Program-made: the position numbers and the translations under genes
Part shown: positions 58,790-64,000 of the stretch, piece after piece
Numbering within the stretch: the stretch's first letter is position 1
Layout of the letters: the number at the start of each line of letters is the position of its first letter
Source of the DNA: Valencia hispanica
Taxonomy: Eukaryota; Chordata; Actinopteri; Cyprinodontiformes; Valenciidae
Assembly (NCBI GenBank): GCA_963556495.2
Contig: OY747716.1
Span: 17,434,540 to 17,498,539, forward strand
Length of the DNA stretch: 64,000 nucleotides
Direction of reading: 5' to 3'
The notes under the pieces: model-generated
The model's database searches: none
Told to the model about the DNA's origin: nothing
What the model saw: only the letters and a program-made list of their open reading frames with translations

Positions 58790-59683
58790 TCATGTAGTGG
58801 ATCAGCTATTCAGTCCTTCTTTTATGCAGTTTGCTGTGCTATGTGTTATTTCTACAAGACATAGCAGTTTTCACGTGGGTTCAAAAACTCTTAAATTACG
58901 GTCTCATTTCCTCCACGTTTGGGACTTCTTGCTACGTTTTTCTTTATGCCACGTCTTCCATGACCTCCAGGGTTTTGGAGTGCACACCTTAAAAGTTGTC
59001 ATGTCAACAGATTCTTTCACCTGAGCTTTAGATCTCCGCAGCTCCCCCAGAGTTGCCGCGAGACTCTCAGCTGCTTGTTTTTCTGGCCTGGCCTCTCAGT
59101 TTAGTTGACAACCATCGACTGTGGAAGAAGCAGGGATGGTTGCCACGTTTCTGTTTGCTATGTTGTTATAAACTGCTTAGCCAGCAATTCTTCCAATTTT
59201 ACAAAGCCGGATGTTTGGCTACGTCTGCTGTTATCATTTCCCACTTAGTTAGAACCAGTCAGCATGAGTTGACCCCAAGTCCCGCCCAGCGACAACCAGA
59301 TAATTGCAAAGTTCATACTCCAAGATGGGTACTCGTTTGGTTCCTGATAAGGCCGGGAAAGTGGTTCTTTCGGGGCGGCCCGGTGAAACAGAGACGAGCG
59401 TATAACAAAGATCCAGTAAAATAACCCGGAAGTTCCGATAGTGGAAACGAAATTTGTAGAACTTGAAAATGCTCCATTAGATGTACAGTTTGAAATAGCT
59501 TTCCAGATACAAATTTGCAGAAAAATGTGAAAACCATGCATCCCTTCCCTCCAATTCCCATTTATGAACTATTCTGTTTTGGTCTTTCATATCAAATCCT
59601 ACAAAAACAAACAGAAGTTTGTGGTTGTAACAAGACAAAAACAGTTTAAGTTCGAGAGGCGTGACTTTTACGAAGCACTGTAG
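58790..59683 (-). mobile_element. Decayed Tc1-like transposon
   Basis: The right end GACTTTTACGAAGCACTGT and the subterminal TGTGGTTGTAACAAGACAAA (59621) match the family at 62343-63356. The inner block CAACAGATTCTTTCACCTGAGC (about 59000) has its counterpart at 62906. Confidence 0.65.
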
Positions 59684-59689
59684 TTGTGC

Positions 59690-60355
59690 TAGTGAAAAAA
59701 AACATTTTCATGTTCTTTGACCCATGACTTGGTGTTGAGCAAAACACCTGAAAACAGGACAGTGAACAAGGCCAACCCCGTTAATATTTCATACGGATAA
59801 TAAAAGCAGTGTGAGAAGAATATTTTGGTAAACATCTCGAATAAAGCCTGAGTTTAGTTTAAAATGTCAAGCCAAATGACTAAAATCGGTCCCATATGAG
59901 CGATCCACAACAAAAACTCTAATCTAGTGAACAGGCACAAGTAATAAAGCTGTACTTTGGGAAATTAGAGCTAAAAGGTTACTATTATGACATACTTTCT
60001 ATTTTAATTATACTATAAAGTTACTTCTTCAAAGCCACATCTTAATAGATCCAAAATTTTATTTCACAAAAAGCTGGTACCATTTATTGCCATGGTAGCA
60101 CAGAATTTAAACATAAAAGACAGGTGTATTCAATATGTAGTTCCCTCTTTAGTCATGTGAATATATATATGAAATTTTTTTATTCCCCCCCAATAAACAG
60201 CGTGTAACAGTGTCTCAAGTATCCATTTCAAATCTTGGACCTTTGTGGTCACTAAATCTTATTTGTATATGTGTTTAGATATTTTAAAGTGAAACTACAG
60301 GTGTATATAAGCTAAGATTCAGTTTGTGTAATATTACAAAAACACATCTGTTCAA
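59690..60355. other. Intergenic, nothing recognised
   Basis: AT-rich, featureless. Confidence 0.5.

Positions 60356-60357
<2 letters not shown>

Positions 60358-60440
<83 letters not shown>
60358..60440. repeat. (TA)n microsatellite
   Basis: TA run with one AA interruption. Confidence 0.95.
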
Positions 60441-61985
60441 GCATACATACAAGTGTGTTATTTAAAACCTGTCAAAGGGAGAGAGAATATGGTTCATGCC
60501 CTGCACAAATCTATAAAGCAATCCAAACACATCAGAAGAAAAGCTATGGAAAAAAACAACACTTCAAGGCACTTAATTATGTAATAGGTAAATATCCAAT
60601 AAAGCACTGATGATAAACAAAACAAATATTAATATTTTAGAGCCCATTAGAAATCAAAACATATTTTAGGGATCAAAAAGGCATGTTTCTATCTTAGAAA
60701 TTGTAAAAACAAACATCCGAGCAATCATTAAGCTTCACCATTCATCCATAAAGTGCAGAACCAGACCTGTTCCAGGCCGAGCATGAGACATCAGCTAATA
60801 AAACCCCTCATTAAAGAGCAAAAGCCACAGATGGCTGAGCAGCGATGCATCTGCCTCTTTGAGTGTTGGTTGTACTAAAAAAATATGGCTTAGTGTGGGT
60901 GACGCGTTCAATGGGAACAGTCTAGATGTGATGTTTTCAGAGTTGTGGCCTGTTAGTCTTCCAGCTTTAGAGTAAATTAGCACCATTTGTGATGTAAAAG
61001 ATGGCCTCTCTTTACTACATCTTGGTTTAACATAATCTTATAGCTTTTATTGCTGGGACCTGTGGCCACTTGGACGATCAAGTCATCTGAACACCTTGAT
61101 GTCAACTGTGACGGTTGGAAAAAAACAAAAAAAAACCCAAAAAACAACCTGGTGTGAAAAACAAAACTAAATGACTTAGTGTTGACATATTTCATATGTT
61201 AAATCCATTAAGCATCAAGAGCAAATAATTTTCAACTAAATCCCAATAACCTAGAGTCCAGCATCTTAAAGTGCACATGTTAATGTAAAATCTTCAACAG
61301 ATCAAAAAAAAAGCTGCACGTTAACATATGGATGTGTGGAAATGATCCTTTACCATTACCTACATTACTAAATAACTGCAGCCTAAGCTGCTAACATGAC
61401 AGGCATCTGAGGCAGGTTTAACCTATTCTTCCATTTAAACAGAATTAAACGATATGTGTTCATATCAGCCATTGCGTTTCATATCTCCACCTTGGATCAG
61501 TATGTTGCAGCTTCCATACCACACTTGGCAAGAGAGAGTGTTGGCTTCCAAGATGCAAACTGACCGATAACGTGAAAGAGTTTCTTTATACCCATTGCTG
61601 TCAAGGTACTGACACCAAGTACCAGCATTTTGACCGTAATATAACCCACCTGGTACTTATCCTGTGATGTAAATAAAGATCTGCTCAGATAGCCACATGG
61701 GGGTGCCGTCTCTCGGTTCGGTTTGGAGAAGTGGTCTTCTCAAAAGGCAACTAATGTCTGGGATGTTAATGATTGTTTTTAAATTGTAGATGGTAAATTC
61801 TGAAAGTCATCAAGCCTTAAATTTTGTCGAAGCCAAGCTGTCTGGTGGCAAAAAAAGAAATCACATAAGTGGTTTCAAGGGTAACCAGGTCAGCTTTTTT
61901 GTCTGAGGTTCCCGGATTTTATAGTGTTTCAGGCGGCAGATAAAAATAACCAAAAACAGAGAGTCGTGTCAGTGTGAAACTATTT
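60441..61985. other. Intergenic, nothing recognised
   Basis: No gene, repeat or promoter recognised. Confidence 0.45.
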
Positions 61986-61993
61986 CCTCTCAG

Positions 61994-62235
61994 CTCAATG
62001 CTGCAAGTTCCGCCTCTCTGAGGTCAAACAGCAGCTCCAGAGGTGCTGCGATGTGAAATTGAAACAGGTGGACGGCGGAGCGGGAAGGAGAGTGCTTGGA
62101 GTTAAACTTGGGTTTTCTTGTGGAACAGCTGAGTGACCTGGATGACCGGAGGAGAGGTGCTGAGCGACGGGCCACACCAGCAGGCAGAGGACTGCACCGG
62201 CTGGAGCTGACAGCGGTCACTGCGGAGACAAACCT
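61994..62235. other. GC-rich exon-like block, strand uncertain
   Basis: On the plus strand TTTCCTCTCAG precedes codons for CCKFRLSEVKQQLQRCCDVK (coiled-coil-like) up to a CAG/GTGGAC donor at 62067. On the minus strand TTTGTCTCCGCAG at about 62225 precedes DRCQLQPVQSSACWCGPSL. Both cannot be right. The block differs from its AT-rich surroundings, so an exon is plausible. No family recognised. Confidence 0.3.
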
Positions 62236-62342
62236 CACTGTTTATTTCACTACGCATCAACATCACATTTAAGTCATCCACAATTCAGAAAACACCAAAA
62301 AAGATCAACTGAGAGGGTTTTAGAAGAAATGCAGAAATAAGA

Positions 62343-63356
62343 TGCATAGTTCTTTGCGAAAGTATTCATACCACTTGAACTTTTCCACATTTTGTTATAT
62401 TTAGAAACTTCAATGTAGTGTCCTGGGGTTTTGTGTAATCAATTAGCAAAGTAGTGCGTCATTATGCAGTGGAAAGAAAATGTTATGATTTTTTTAAATT
62501 TTGTAACAGTAAAAAGTGTGATGAGCATTTGGATTCAGCCCCTAGAGTCAATACTTGATAGATCCTCCATGCTCTGCAGTTACAGGTTCTTTTTCCACAC
62601 TAAAGCTTTAGTACTTGTAGACACTTTTTGCCTTCTGTTGGCGATATAACTGCAGGATGGAGAGCGTCCATGAACATCGATTTTCAAATTTTGGGTCAGG
62701 GTTGTTCTGCTGTAACACCTTTCACCCCGACCCTTCTCAACCTCTAACAGCTTTTCTTCCAGGATTGCCAGGTATTTAGCTCCATCCATCTTCAAAAAAA
62801 AAAAAGCCTCCACTCAGAGTGACGCATTGTTTTTTTTATTGCCACATATGTTTTGTATGAAGACCAAAAAGCTCAGAGCTCCCACAAAGGGCATAAAAAG
62901 GTTGTCCTGTCAACAGACTCTCCCACCTGAGCTCCAGATCTATGCAGTTCCTCCTGAGTAACTGATGGCTTCTTGGCTGCTTCTCTGATCAGTGCTCTCA
63001 TTGCATGGCTTGTCAAGTTAGGTGGACGGACATGTCTCGGTAGGTTTCCGGTAGTGAAAACACATTTTTAATTTTCAGATGAACTGATGTGCGTCAGCTG
63101 GATCAATACAGGGAAACTAATTATGTTACTCTGTAAGGCAACTGGATGCATGAAATTGTGTAAAAATGGAACCGAATACAGATGCATACCATACTTTTTA
63201 GAGTTTTTAAATTGAATAAAGCTTTGAAAAAAAAATCACACATAAGATCCATCTAGACTTATATATATTTAAAAAAATCATTAAAGTTTGTTGTTGGAAT
63301 GTGACAAAATGAGGAAAAGTCCAAGTGGTGTGAATGCTTTTTCAAGGACCTATAGA
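62343..63356 (-). mobile_element. Decayed Tc1-like transposon, internally deleted
   Basis: Ends TTTGCGAAAGTATTCATACC and (inverted) TTGAAAAAGCATTCACACCA with matching subterminal blocks (GAACTTTTCCACATTTTGTTA and its counterpart). Minus-strand transposase scraps remain, for example around CTCCATCCATCTTC (62781). Confidence 0.8.
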
Positions 63357-63379
63357 ACAGCCAGGCACTGGAAGAAACC

Positions 63380-64000
<621 letters not shown>

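Overview
This is eukaryotic nuclear DNA from a ray-finned (teleost) fish. The evidence is two intron-containing vertebrate genes with GT-AG splice sites, an agouti-related gene of the teleost agrp2 type, and a repeat content typical of teleosts (Tc1-like, hAT, PIF/Harbinger-type and THAP-bearing DNA elements, Rex1- and L2-type LINEs, long CA, TA and GGAA microsatellites). No bacterial-style operons, tRNA, rRNA or CRISPR arrays were seen.

Layout. (1) About 1,866-19,610, minus strand: the 5' half of wwp1, a NEDD4-family HECT E3 ubiquitin ligase. Seven coding exons (9,983 down to 1,866) join in one frame and encode the N-terminus, the C2 domain and a long Ser/Ala/Gly-rich linker. They stop at the splice donor just before the first WW domain, so the WW and HECT exons lie off the left edge. 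A CpG-rich block ending in a splice donor at 19,610 is the best candidate for the non-coding first exon. The wwp1 introns hold a THAP-exon transposon (215-1,700), Rex1 and hAT fragments and several MITEs. (2) 20.4-45.3 kb: a gene-poor tract built mostly of transposons. It has two adjacent DD38E Tc1-like elements, one with an uninterrupted 347-codon transposase; a nest of four elements at 27.2-35.1 kb; a DD34E Tc1 with one premature stop; and a Harbinger-type MITE with a TTA target duplication. (3) 46,563-50,627, minus strand: a three-exon gene for a 144-residue secreted agouti-family peptide, best read as agrp2. Its first intron holds a Tc1 copy split by an endogenous-retrovirus-like LTR. A broken coding block of unknown identity lies just downstream. 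(4) 50.7-64 kb: mostly unassigned sequence with decayed Tc1 copies, a palindromic MITE, microsatellites and three weak exon-like blocks.

Biology. WWP1 is a cytosolic and membrane-associated ubiquitin ligase. AgRP2 is a secreted melanocortin-receptor ligand. They do not share a pathway; their adjacency is positional. It parallels ITCH-ASIP and the looser WWP2-AGRP linkage in mammals, as expected if one ancestral ligase-agouti pair was copied in early vertebrate genome duplications. Exon joins were worked out by eye from splice consensus, reading phase and remembered family sequence, without alignment software.
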